From Reticulascus tulasneorum (Eukaryota; Ascomycota; Sordariomycetes; Glomerellales; Reticulascaceae), in contig LSAX01000002.1 of NCBI GenBank assembly GCA_001557505.1, forward strand, positions 4,154,001 to 4,218,000: a stretch of 64,000 nucleotides of DNA. The letters are read 5' to 3'. The notes beneath the pieces were generated by a model, which made no database searches, had not been told where the DNA came from, and worked only from the letters and a program-made list of their open reading frames with translations. Of this stretch, positions 10,503-20,285 are shown piece after piece (within the stretch, counting starts at the first letter, position 1; every line of letters starts with the position of its first letter). The position numbers were made by a program, and so were the translations under genes.

Positions 10503-13500
10503 TTTGTTGGTTGGGTGGTTTATGGTGTGGTAGTAATTGATGAAGTTGGAGTTGGAAGTTGTGTTTGAATGGTTTGATGATTGAATGCTGTTGTGATGGT
10601 GGATGAGATAGTTCTGTTCTCAAGGGAGTCGATGGCTGCTTTTATAGATAAAATATTCTGTCTAGATTCTATGTTGAACATCATCTCATAGGGAATGCTG
10701 ATCTTCCCCAGTTGCAAAACCAAATACGTCACGAACCATGACATGGAAGGAGTAACTCAATGCGATGTTCAGATCGTGAAGTGTGAAGTGCATCGAGAGC
10801 CAGGTCCAGGCTTCGGTCATGTTCCGTGCCACATCGCGAAGGATCGACGTCACTAAACTTGGGTCCTTCCCCCTCAGGAAGACTTGCAAGGCGTAAGTAG
10901 GGCTAGTGCAGGGATCTGTAGATGTCCAAATATCCTATCTGTATGTCATTGTGGCGGAATGCACGGTGAGTCTAGTCGGCATAGATTTGCAGTCGTTCGG
11001 AGCTGGATCTTCGTTGGCCAAGCAATCTAGGTAATCTGACAGGCTAATAGAAGTGAGCACGAGCCTTGACGCAACTAGTGGCTGTGGGTAGATCTCAGAC
11101 GTTTCTGAGACTCTCTGCCTCGATCGGTTGGCGATGTTAGACTACACGACCTAACATGATGTCATGATCTAGAAGAGTAACCGAATAGAGAAAGCAGCTG
11201 CAACGATGGCGGAGTGTCAATCTGTGCCTAAGTTGGCAGTTCCTATTCTCCAAGTCTGTTTGGACACCTACAATACCACGATAAACTACGACGTAGTCTA
11301 AAGGCATGACAGAACAACACTGATTCAGCCCACCTGCGTCACCATCATACCTCAAATTTGCCACGCTCTTTGATGAATGAACGTTGGCGCCCCTTGAAAG
11401 CATCCCTGTAACCGGGTAAAGAAGCGATTCCCCGGAGATGATCGACCATGGATAGCACCGCGACTTGCCGGACGGGTTACGCCGAAACTGGTCCTACAGA
11501 CACTCAAGCGGTGCGGACGCTTGGCCCAGAGGATTCCAGGGCAGGGTTGCTTAGGTTGGCGTCATAACTATCCAACTCGAGTTCAAGTTGTACTCGTAGA
11601 GTCACCTTTTCCCGTGTAAACCACATCCCCATCATTGTCCCGACTCGAAGAGGGAATGTGTTAAAGATGTGGTAATGTGGCTGTGGCACAGCTAAAGAGC
11701 ATAATTTTGAACCCCCCGGCTATATATAACTCGATCTTACCAAGGCGAACTGCCGTTATAGGAAAGATTTCCGGACCCCAACCTGGACGATCTCATTACA
11801 CAACCTCCGATGAGTACGGCTGATTCAGCCCCGATTTTGGTAGGTTTGATTTAAACTTACATTGTAAGATTGATGTCTCTGCGCAGACTAACTACGGCTG
11901 ACTTGTGATTGGTGAGATTAAATTGTGTTCAGCTCTGATGATGTTGCACAAACTCGTCGAACCGAAGCCACAACCGCCGCCGCATGTGCAAGCGAGCGCC
12001 GTCTGGACATGCAGGACGAACTTGAATGTGTCTATTTCCCCATTGATTGGTGCCCAATGACGTACCATAAACGGGTGTTAGCACTTAGATGGCGAGTCTG
12101 AACATGCGAGATCGGGTCGCGGCCAGTCGGTGCGAGCGGCCGAGCTGACCTTGGCGCGGTTATCTCGTGCTGAACCTACTGGCCGCCAGACAGATTACAT
12201 CGACTTTCAAATTCGCATTCATAGGACTCCCTTACTCCCAAGTAGATCAAAGTGCTTCCCAAGTAAGATCGATAGTTCTCCAGGAAATTATAGAGTGCTA
12301 AGAGAAAGAAGCTTAACTGGACTGGCCTCCGCATCTCCATCAGGTTAGGGGAAAAGAAACACCACTCCGTGATCTACGGTCCCGACCCATTGTTTGAGTA
12401 GGTTGGGATAAAACTTGACCTCCCAAAGTGCAGCAGCCTGCGGAATTAATGCCTCCAGTGATCCTCTCTGCCTCTTCCCCGTGCCACATTTCGGCCGACC
12501 GGACTCAAAACATGCGACTGCATGTCGGCCGCCCGCCCGCCCAACCAGCGCCTCGTACGACATCAATGGAGCTGCGCCTCTGGATTTCCATGGAGACCCG
12601 TGACATCAAGTCCAATCCGACCAATTCGAACCCAAGCACTTCCAGTAGCGGATGGTGTTGTGTGAATGGACGTCCATGCACGGCCACGCCACTGCCCAGT
12701 GCATGGGGGCCTGCCAAAAGATTAAGCCCCACCTCCCTGCCAATGATTCAAAACCGACCCGATCAACACTCTATTTACCTGAAGGTTGCAGAAAATCATG
12801 TTGGCTATTCTCAATGCCACTATACTCTGCGGAGACGTCGAATTACGGTGGCACGTTTTCAAGCAACGTCAGTAGCTTGATATTACGTCCACAGACGCCT
12901 TACCATCACCAGCCTCCTCAACTACCTGATCACACCCACAAGATTTGGTGACAACACAATAGCTTACAATTTACCGCCGATCCTCTGAGTTGGTAATTAA
13001 GCGAAGTATTACGTCGAGAGGAGGTCAAATCTGTAGGTTGTTGGGGCACAACAGAATGCTGTTCTGAAACAGTGCTCCCCAGTTGCCCTGACCGTTGAAA
13101 CACGTCTACACATCCATGGGGCTCACCCATTTGATGAGGTCCAGAGCGTCGAGACGCTCAGTCAATGTGATTTCTATGAGTAGCATCGTCGACTACCCGG
13201 TTTGGGGGCCTCCTTTGGCTCGCAGAATACAACGACAATACTTGAGGCTGACATCAATTTATCAACCGGAATCTGACACTCCACCAGATGACGGCGACAC
13301 TACAATGTATTCCGGATATTCTGTGCCTGCGTAACAAGCCTTGTTCAGACAACTCCAGATTACATACACACTGCAACTGGTCTTGAAGTCTCCGCAACTG
13401 GCGAGCCTCTGGGTCTCTGCGATCGAAGGTATGTTATCAGAGACGAGCTTTGGATGCCCTCTTACGCATTGGGTGTGGCATTCGTATGGGCGCATGCTCT

Positions 13501-15377
13501 AGGGACTACCTTCCGATGTTAAAGATATCTAGGTAAGTAGTCCAAAGGAGTAGTGTTGTCGCAGAGAAGAATCACAAACCCTGCAATATCCAACTAATTT
13601 GATTTTCAGAATAGTCGTCTCCATCCCTATACATGCGCTTGTTACTAACAAGGCTCGCGAGTGACAGCTTCGGTGTTGCTACAGATGGTTCTAGTCAGGT
13701 TTGCACCTTCAATCATGCTCCGCGGTATGGTTTTGTACATGGTTCCCAGAACGAAACGCACTTCTCGGCCCTCTTCGACGCACCACGAGCATGGAAAGTA
13801 TATGTACAGTGAGACTCGAAAGACTCTGAGAATAGTCCACGCCTTCATATCACCAAGAATATGCTAGACTGGAGCTACATGTCGGCTGCGTGCGGTTCGA
13901 GAGGAACAGGACGCTCAACGACGCCCACACTGGCTGGCTCTTTGGACATTCGAAGGCCGGACAGAACATGAAAGAGGAACTGCATGGAAGACATTTCTCC
14001 CCGCCCGGGGGCTCTAACATACCATTCAACAGAATTTGATTGCTGTGGTAATAACTGTCGAATGCTCAGAGAACTCAAAATGCAAACAGGAGATTACCGA
14101 AAGCTGCGCAGAAGATTCCGGACGGAGACAAGTGCATACCCTTCTCTGTCCGGCTGTTTCATTTCTGTTCGCAAGAACTATTGACAGAAACTTGGTGCAA
14201 ATTGACGTCATGATACGCCGGGTCTGAGGTTATGGACTTGGGCTGCAGTTGAGCCGCAGTTAATGCCCCAATCTCCAGATCGAGGTAAAAAGTCCGACAC
14301 TGGTGAGGTTGGTTGTAACGACTTTTGGTTAGTGCTCACCCAGCTGTTCCGGTTGTTATTGCCGAAATCTCCGTGTCAATGTTTTCATCCTAACCTGACC
14401 TGCCTTACACACATCTTCCAGCCTTCGCAAACAGTGTCGACTTCCAAGCCCGAGTTGACTCAGCTTACCAATACATTCAAGAACATGTATGTGCTGGCGG
14501 CCCGCCACTTGGTCCACGGACCCTGCTGCGGTGGTAAGTTCGTTTGGGTAAGCAGAGAACTCGCGGGGTGTGGAGTAAGACCAGCCCCGTTGACCTGACA
14601 TCTTTGCAGCCCCGCCGCAAGGCACAGCCTCCTTCTCTACCAGTGTAGAAGAAAAGATCGAATGGAAGACTTGACGACCACCCTGTGTCGATCCACGTAA
14701 TTATTACTGAATTGGGTTTCGGCACAATGTAATTGGCAGGCCACATGCATCGGCTACATATCCGCGGATGTCGCGGCAAGGGCTGATGAGAAACTAGCCG
14801 TTGAGAATCTGCTCATGTATGCCATGCCACTTTGTGGAGAAATGCGTGCGATCCTTAAGTTAGCGTACAAATTAGGCATTCAGGGGAGTTTATGGGCGTC
14901 AGCCGCCTGCACGTCAGGCACATTGCAGGCGTACCCTTGCTGTGCTTGGTCGCATCCCTCGTTCATCTTTCCTTATCCGTTGTAACAAGAAGATATTGCG
15001 ATAAGATGGTGAAGAAGGGATTGACCCTTTGAGCGTTTGGGCTAATCGATGCGAACAGTCGCTGACGTGTCGCCGGCATTGGACTGACCCAGAGACTGGT
15101 CACATATACGCGGATACCAAATGAATGCTTTTTGCCTTGATGTGACTGGCTAGCCCTAGGACTTTTTTTTTTTTTTTTTGGGATTCGAGTCCCTGGAGAA
15201 GGATTTCCACTGCGTAATTGGCATGGATGTCTCCTTTTAAGTCTCCGAAGGCACACATTGCCTATCTACCTTTGGCTGATCACCATCCAACGTAAAATAG
15301 ATGTAAGACTCCGACACCCACCTTGTAGCGACCTGTTTCCTCGCTCATTCTGATGCACACTGAACAATAACTTGAAG
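10503..15377. other. Gene-poor stretch of 4.9 kb
   Basis: No frame could be supported on either strand. The first ~150 bases are the promoter and leader of the small secreted gene. A TATATATAA-like string near 11721-11730 has no convincing frame after it. Several short open frames at 12130-14800 lack ATG starts, domains or splice partners. A run of 17 T occupies 15163-15179. The last ~200 bases form the promoter of the amidohydrolase gene. Decayed genes or unannotated non-coding transcripts could be present but cannot be shown from sequence alone. Confidence 0.5.
10639..10646 (-). promoter_or_regulatory. TATA box of the small secreted protein gene
   Basis: On the minus strand this reads TATAAAAG, about 137-144 nt upstream of the ATG at 10502. 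It is followed by a C/A-rich leader typical of fungal 5' UTRs. A near-consensus TATA at this distance is common for strongly induced fungal genes. Confidence 0.65.
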
Positions 15378-16934
15378 ATGGAGGGACAGCAGACTAAAAT
15401 TCTTCTTCGTGGAGCCACTCTCCTCGTCCACGATAGCGAGAATCATGTCAAACCTATCGTATCGGACCTCCTCATCGAGGGCGACAAGATAGCCAAGATC
15501 GAAAAACACATTGACAGTGACGATAGCACGAAAGTCCTGGAGTGTGAAGGGAAGATTGTTTCGCCTGGCTTCATCAGCACACATCACCATCTATACCAGA
15601 CACCAATGAAGGGAAAGCATGCAAATCACACTCTGATGGAGTATATGCCACGTGGGAACCTGGCGGCAACTATGTACTCCCTCGAAGAAGCCTTTTGGGG
15701 TGAGTTGGGCGGTGCCCTTGAAGCCATCGATGCGGGAACCACGACAGTGATCGATCATTCCAGCGTGAACAATTCGCCAGATACCTGTACGTTTAGCATC
15801 AGCCCCCTCCCCCTTTTCTTTTTGAAGTTGCTCACATACCCAGCCAAAACGGTCATTCAAGCCCTCGTCACATCGGGCCTCCGAGCTGTATACTGCTACA
15901 CTATCCCGTGGAAAATCTCTAGCTGGGATCCCGTGGATATTGCCGACCATTTCGAGACGCCTTGGGTTATGGAGACATGGTTTTCTCTCGCAACCAAAGC
16001 ACCGTTTGGTAACGGCCGTATTCAACTTGGATTCGCGGTCGACAATCTGTATCTACCCCCTGCCGTGCTCCAGAATCTTTACAAGTCTATTCGTGACGCC
16101 GGGGCCAAGGTCATCACAACCCACTTCGTTGCCGGGCTTGGATTTGGAGACAAGCCATCAGCTCTCCAGGTCATGGAACAAGTGGGCATCCTTCAGTCCG
16201 ATATTGTGATCTCCCATGCACCCTTCCCCAAGGACGGTGACGACGAGCTCCTTACAAAGTCTGGTGCCTTTATTTCCTCAACTCCAAATACCGAACTACA
16301 AATGGGGCAACATCCAGTCGCCTTGCTGCCAAATTTTGAGGCACAATCCAGCATTGGAGTTGACTGTCACAGTTGGGGAAGCTCGTACATGCCTGTGCAG
16401 ATGCGGCTTCTACTGCAGGATGCACGATGCCGACGACAGGATAAGCTGAGAACGGAGGGGAAATGGAGCCGTCACGTTGGGCCAACAGTTGAGCAAGTGT
16501 TCAACCTTGCTACAATCAACGGTGCCCGCGCAACTGGAATGGCAGATCAAATTGGACAGATTAAAGTGGGCATGAAGGCGGATCTGCTTATTTACGATAC
16601 CTCCAGCCCATCCATGCTGGCTGCTGCGACCGAGGACCCTGTGGCCGCGATTGTCCAACACTCCAATGAGCGAGATCTGGAAACCGTCATCATCGATGGA
16701 GTCATCAGGAAAGCAGCAGGGAAACTCGTAGACTTTCAAGTAGCACCGGAGATTGATGGCGGCAAGGGATTAGGACTTGCGGGCAAGTCGCTGAGCTGGA
16801 AAGATGTGGCAGCCGGCGTACTGAAGAGTCGAGCGGGATTGGATGAGAAGATGGACAAGCTGGATAACCGGGCGATAGAGGATTGGATGATGAAGTCCTG
16901 GTACATGAATACTCCGGCGATGCTTGAGAAGTGA
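15378..16934 (+). CDS. Amidohydrolase / chlorohydrolase-like metalloenzyme
   Basis: Exons are 15378-15786 and 15844-16934 (499 aa spliced). The start is ATG at 15378 (context TTGAAGATGG); the frame upstream uses a non-ATG codon. It belongs to the TRZ/ATZ (cytosine-deaminase-like) branch of the amidohydrolase TIM barrels. The metal-binding THHH motif after PGFIS is near residue 66, further histidines lie in TTHFVAG and SHAPF, and the catalytic Asp is in GVDCHS. The C-terminal small-barrel strands (KVGMKADLLIYD, VIIDGVI) are present. Such enzymes hydrolyse amino or chloro groups on heterocycles such as guanine or triazines; the substrate here is unknown. The proposed intron (GTACGT to CCCAG, with a C/T-rich tract) is 57 nt and contains no stop, so retention would add 19 residues instead of truncating the protein. 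Confidence 0.9.
   Translation: MEGQQTKILLRGATLLVHDSENHVKPIVSDLLIEGDKIAKIEKHIDSDDSTKVLECEGKIVSPGFISTHHHLYQTPMKGKHANHTLMEYMPRGNLAATMYSLEEAFWGELGGALEAIDAGTTTVIDHSSVNNSPDTCTFSISPLPLFFLKLLTYPAKTVIQALVTSGLRAVYCYTIPWKISSWDPVDIADHFETPWVMETWFSLATKAPFGNGRIQLGFAVDNLYLPPAVLQNLYKSIRDAGAKVITTHFVAGLGFGDKPSALQVMEQVGILQSDIVISHAPFPKDGDDELLTKSGAFISSTPNTELQMGQHPVALLPNFEAQSSIGVDCHSWGSSYMPVQMRLLLQDARCRRQDKLRTEGKWSRHVGPTVEQVFNLATINGARATGMADQIGQIKVGMKADLLIYDTSSPSMLAAATEDPVAAIVQHSNERDLETVIIDGVIRKAAGKLVDFQVAPEIDGGKGLGLAGKSLSWKDVAAGVLKSRAGLDEKMDKLDNRAIEDWMMKSWYMNTPAMLEK
15787..15843 (+). other. Frame-preserving stop-free intron in the amidohydrolase gene
   Basis: It starts GTACGT, carries a CCCCCTCCCCCTTTTC tract and a GCTCAC branch-like site, and ends CCCAG. 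It is 57 nt with no in-frame stop, so both spliced and retained mRNAs are translatable. The inserted residues are very hydrophobic and lie between SPDT and KTVIQAL, where the spliced product joins smoothly. That favours real splicing. Confidence 0.65.
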
Positions 16935-17242
16935 GCATGGTGGTAACCGTAGCAATGAAAGAGACAGGCACAGCAATTTGGACGAAAGACTGGTTGCGAT
17001 GCATTGCCAAGGAGAAGATTGCATGACCCCAAATTACAATCGCAGACTTGTGGTGCCTCTCAGCCTCTGTATGATAACTGCATGCGGCTGAAACCTGCCC
17101 AACATCTACCCATGGCGGCCTGTCCCCTTTTAACCTCGACTTTCTATGACTGCACGTAATCTACGGAAACTTACCCACTTGTATATGTTCTACATCCCCA
17201 GATCCAGATCTTGTTGACTTGCCTACATGTCACTTTTTCGCC

Positions 17243-19891
17243 ATGAATTATGATGGGCTAGAGATCTCCGGCCGCCAAATTCGACTCATCACGATCGACC
17301 CTCCGGTGGCTGGCGAAGACCCCGCCTTCAGCCGAATCTGCTGCAAAATTGAGGTAGCAACACTGCCTCCGGAGCCAGATGACATCAGCTCGAGGCCCTT
17401 AAACTATATTCATTTTGACAAATATGTCAGAAATCCCCCAAATGAGTCTTTTGGGGCCGTCATTCGGCGCGATGTGGCCATAGTGGAAGGGCGGCTGGCA
17501 AACCAGCCGCAGTTGCATGGAGTTGGTGCGAATGCGCCTGGGGGAGGGGATGAGTCGGTACACAATTCAAAGGATCTCACGGTGCCAGTCAATGATCTGG
17601 TGAAGTTGATAAGCCAAGATGATATCGTGACTATGGTCAGCCAGGAAGAGTTAAACGATAACTTCAAGTTGAATATGGTCATCGAAGACACGAATCCGCA
17701 TGTTGGGAGACTATCCATTGATGAGATCGATCCATTCTTTCGCCCAGAAATGGACGAAATCACGGTACACATCGATCCCGACAACTTCGTTGCCATGTCA
17801 TACTCATGGGGTCCTGAACAACCCACCAGACCCATCTCCATAAATGGCGAAGCAGTCCAAGCCAGGGAGAACCTTGAGGCAGGGCTCCGCGAGTTCAGAA
17901 ATATGGAGTACTTCCAACAAGGGGGGAAGATATGGATCGACGCCCTCTGCATCAACCAAGGTGACGAAGACGAAAAGTCGCGCCAGATCAAGATGATGGG
18001 CTCCATCTACAAGATGGCAGGCAATATCATAGTCTGGCTCGGCAGGGAGGCAGAGGATAGTTCTGGAGCGATCGACGAGCTGCAAAGAATGGGAGTGCTC
18101 TATCGCACCGAATTTATTGAGGCTTTTGATAAAAGCGACCTCATCACCGCAACTGCATGGCGCGAAATGGCTCAAGTGCGACTGCGCGCAAGCTTCTACA
18201 GAATGAAAGCGGCATTGAGACAAGCACACGCCGGCGGAGATAATACCTTGTATCAGGACATTAGGCTTTACAAGTTCTTCGATCGTCCTTACTGGCGACG
18301 TCTGTGGATTATACAAGAGCTATGTATGGGCCGTGCCGGGATGCCTATTGTTTGCGGATCAAGAGTCACGCAATGGCGGTACATCCGCGACGGTGCCTTC
18401 ATGTATACTGCAATTCTAGATCTCCTTCGAGAAACGATTTCCGGAGCGATGCTGAAGGCGACCGGCAAAATGATGGAGAGCGAGCTGTCACTTTATCATG
18501 TGGCACAAATCGCGCAGCTGGAGATTTACGGCCATAGGAAAAGACTTCCGAACATAGATACCAGATGGTTTCCTGTGTCGTCAACCCACTCCTTCGGACA
18601 CGGTCCATTGCATGGGACATCACTTCGGAGAGCGTTGATTCTCGCCTCGGAGTCTCAGTGCTTCAAAGCCCATGACCGTGTTTATGGCATGCTTAGCATT
18701 CCCGGTCTGCCAGATTTTGGGATTACGGTTGATTACTCGAAGAAGATCGGCGAGGTGTACACCGAGTTTGCGACAGCTTGCATCACAAAAGGTATTTCGC
18801 TAGAGATTTTCTCACTCTTAGACGGTGGCGGTCTGTCCCTCAAGGACGCACATGGAAATCCACAGGAGAATGAGTTCATGCCGTCTTGGGTACCAGACTT
18901 TGGTGCAAAAGCAACCCGCAGACTTGGAGTCATCGAAGGAGAATGGCACGGGAGTGGCAACAAACAAGGATTCTCTGTGAATGGGCAATCCCTTCTGCCG
19001 GAAATCGGGAATGGTGTGCTGCTATGCTATGGCTTCATTGCCGAGCTTGTTGATGGCGTAGGCGCAATTTCTGAAGAGGATATGGGCGTGAGGAAGATAC
19101 AAATCAAGAGCGACCTGTTTAGAACGGGAGTCGTGCAGCCAACCGGGCGGTATCGAGAGGACTCTTCTGATTCCGAGGAAGAGCCCGATGATCCCGAGTG
19201 GGAGAATTGGGATGAAGACACCTTAATTGAGTGGATGGCTCGGCAAAAACACAATAAGAAACTTAGAAACAGGGCAGCAGAGATTGCAGTGTCTGATCCC
19301 TCGATATACTGGGTCCTAGTTGGGGGTTCAGACGTGTCCGGGGCGAAGGCTTCGAGTTCATTTGAGTGTCTGTATACGGCATTCCCGCGTAAGTTCTATA
19401 TTCTACGCTTCCCACCGCAGGATCTGGCTGACATAAAGACATGCTTAGGCGATGAACCCCCAGAAAACTCCACGTTTACACGAAACTGGCATTTCCTCAA
19501 CTCCAGTGCAGAGCTCCTCATCCAAGACCGCCCTCTCTCGTCATACTTCAGCCCGTTCCCCGAATCCGAGGACCTTTACTGTTCACAGAATAGACACCTT
19601 CAGACTGCAGCAGCGCGACAGGCGATGGAGCTGCGAACCAAGAACCGCAGACTCATCATCACGGGCTCAGGTCTCTTGGGTTTGGCCCCCATAATGACGC
19701 AGCCAGGCGACGCTATCATGATATTAATTGGCCATGGTAGACCCGTAGTTGCGAGACAGCTGCAAGGGATCCCAGGAGAGGCGTGGCGACTGATCGGGGA
19801 GGTCTTTGTCCACGGGATGATGGAGTGGGAGATGATGGACAGGGATATTTACTCTGGACGGAAGAGTGTCGAGGCATTTGCGTTTGTTTGA
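17243..19891 (+). CDS. HET-domain (heterokaryon incompatibility-type) protein
   Basis: Single exon of 882 aa. The open frame begins earlier at a TTG; the first ATG is at 17243 (context TCGCCATGA). The HET signature is clear: FVAMSYSWG near residue 180, then KIWIDALCINQ with DEDEKSRQ and the YKMAGNIIVWLG strand, and later RPYWRRLWIIQEL near 347. A later block ASESQCFKAHDRVYGMLSI matches the usual post-HET segment. HET proteins can trigger cell death on non-self recognition. Whether this one is a true incompatibility locus is unknown; such genes are numerous in Pezizomycotina. Oddly, about 130 residues separate the first strand (QIRLITIDPP) from the SYSWG motif, where family members usually have a few dozen. 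An acidic DSSDSEEEPDDPEW segment sits near 640-660. No introns or membrane segments are seen. Confidence 0.9.
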   Translation: MNYDGLEISGRQIRLITIDPPVAGEDPAFSRICCKIEVATLPPEPDDISSRPLNYIHFDKYVRNPPNESFGAVIRRDVAIVEGRLANQPQLHGVGANAPGGGDESVHNSKDLTVPVNDLVKLISQDDIVTMVSQEELNDNFKLNMVIEDTNPHVGRLSIDEIDPFFRPEMDEITVHIDPDNFVAMSYSWGPEQPTRPISINGEAVQARENLEAGLREFRNMEYFQQGGKIWIDALCINQGDEDEKSRQIKMMGSIYKMAGNIIVWLGREAEDSSGAIDELQRMGVLYRTEFIEAFDKSDLITATAWREMAQVRLRASFYRMKAALRQAHAGGDNTLYQDIRLYKFFDRPYWRRLWIIQELCMGRAGMPIVCGSRVTQWRYIRDGAFMYTAILDLLRETISGAMLKATGKMMESELSLYHVAQIAQLEIYGHRKRLPNIDTRWFPVSSTHSFGHGPLHGTSLRRALILASESQCFKAHDRVYGMLSIPGLPDFGITVDYSKKIGEVYTEFATACITKGISLEIFSLLDGGGLSLKDAHGNPQENEFMPSWVPDFGAKATRRLGVIEGEWHGSGNKQGFSVNGQSLLPEIGNGVLLCYGFIAELVDGVGAISEEDMGVRKIQIKSDLFRTGVVQPTGRYREDSSDSEEEPDDPEWENWDEDTLIEWMARQKHNKKLRNRAAEIAVSDPSIYWVLVGGSDVSGAKASSSFECLYTAFPRKFYILRFPPQDLADIKTCLGDEPPENSTFTRNWHFLNSSAELLIQDRPLSSYFSPFPESEDLYCSQNRHLQTAAARQAMELRTKNRRLIITGSGLLGLAPIMTQPGDAIMILIGHGRPVVARQLQGIPGEAWRLIGEVFVHGMMEWEMMDRDIYSGRKSVEAFAFV

Positions 19892-20285
19892 AAAGCAAGG
19901 AGGAACGCCGGCCCTAGTATGGGGGAAATGTTGCGGTAGATCGTCCAGCATCGTGGACTCGTTTAAATTCAAAGGACACGTTACTTGCTTTCTGTACTTG
20001 GCAAGAGGTGCATAACCCAAGCTGATAATCGGGGTTTCGATTGGCACAACGGAATATTATGATAAGCAGACCATATGTGCAGTCGTCCAGAGAAGCGGAT
20101 GATGCCTGACATGCAAGGAGCCTCGTCTGTCCAGTTAAGACAGATGCCATTGCTAGCATCATAATCCAGAAGAGTAGTGCAAGGCAGTGTGGGTGAACGT
20201 AGAATCTTTTGGTTCATGAGTCTTATTTTCATTAATTAGAGCTTTTCTATCATTAAATTCGATCCTCTAAATCTATTGGCGCCTA

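Noticed and set aside
14036..14227. Cysteine-containing short frame that might be a small secreted protein
   Set aside because: It lacks an ATG at its start, and I could not find an upstream signal-peptide exon in phase.
15160..15200. T-arm-like string (GGGATTCGAGTCCC) after a T run, considered as a tRNA
   Set aside because: The stem does not pair in the tRNA register, and no acceptor stem, D-arm or anticodon arm can be drawn around it.
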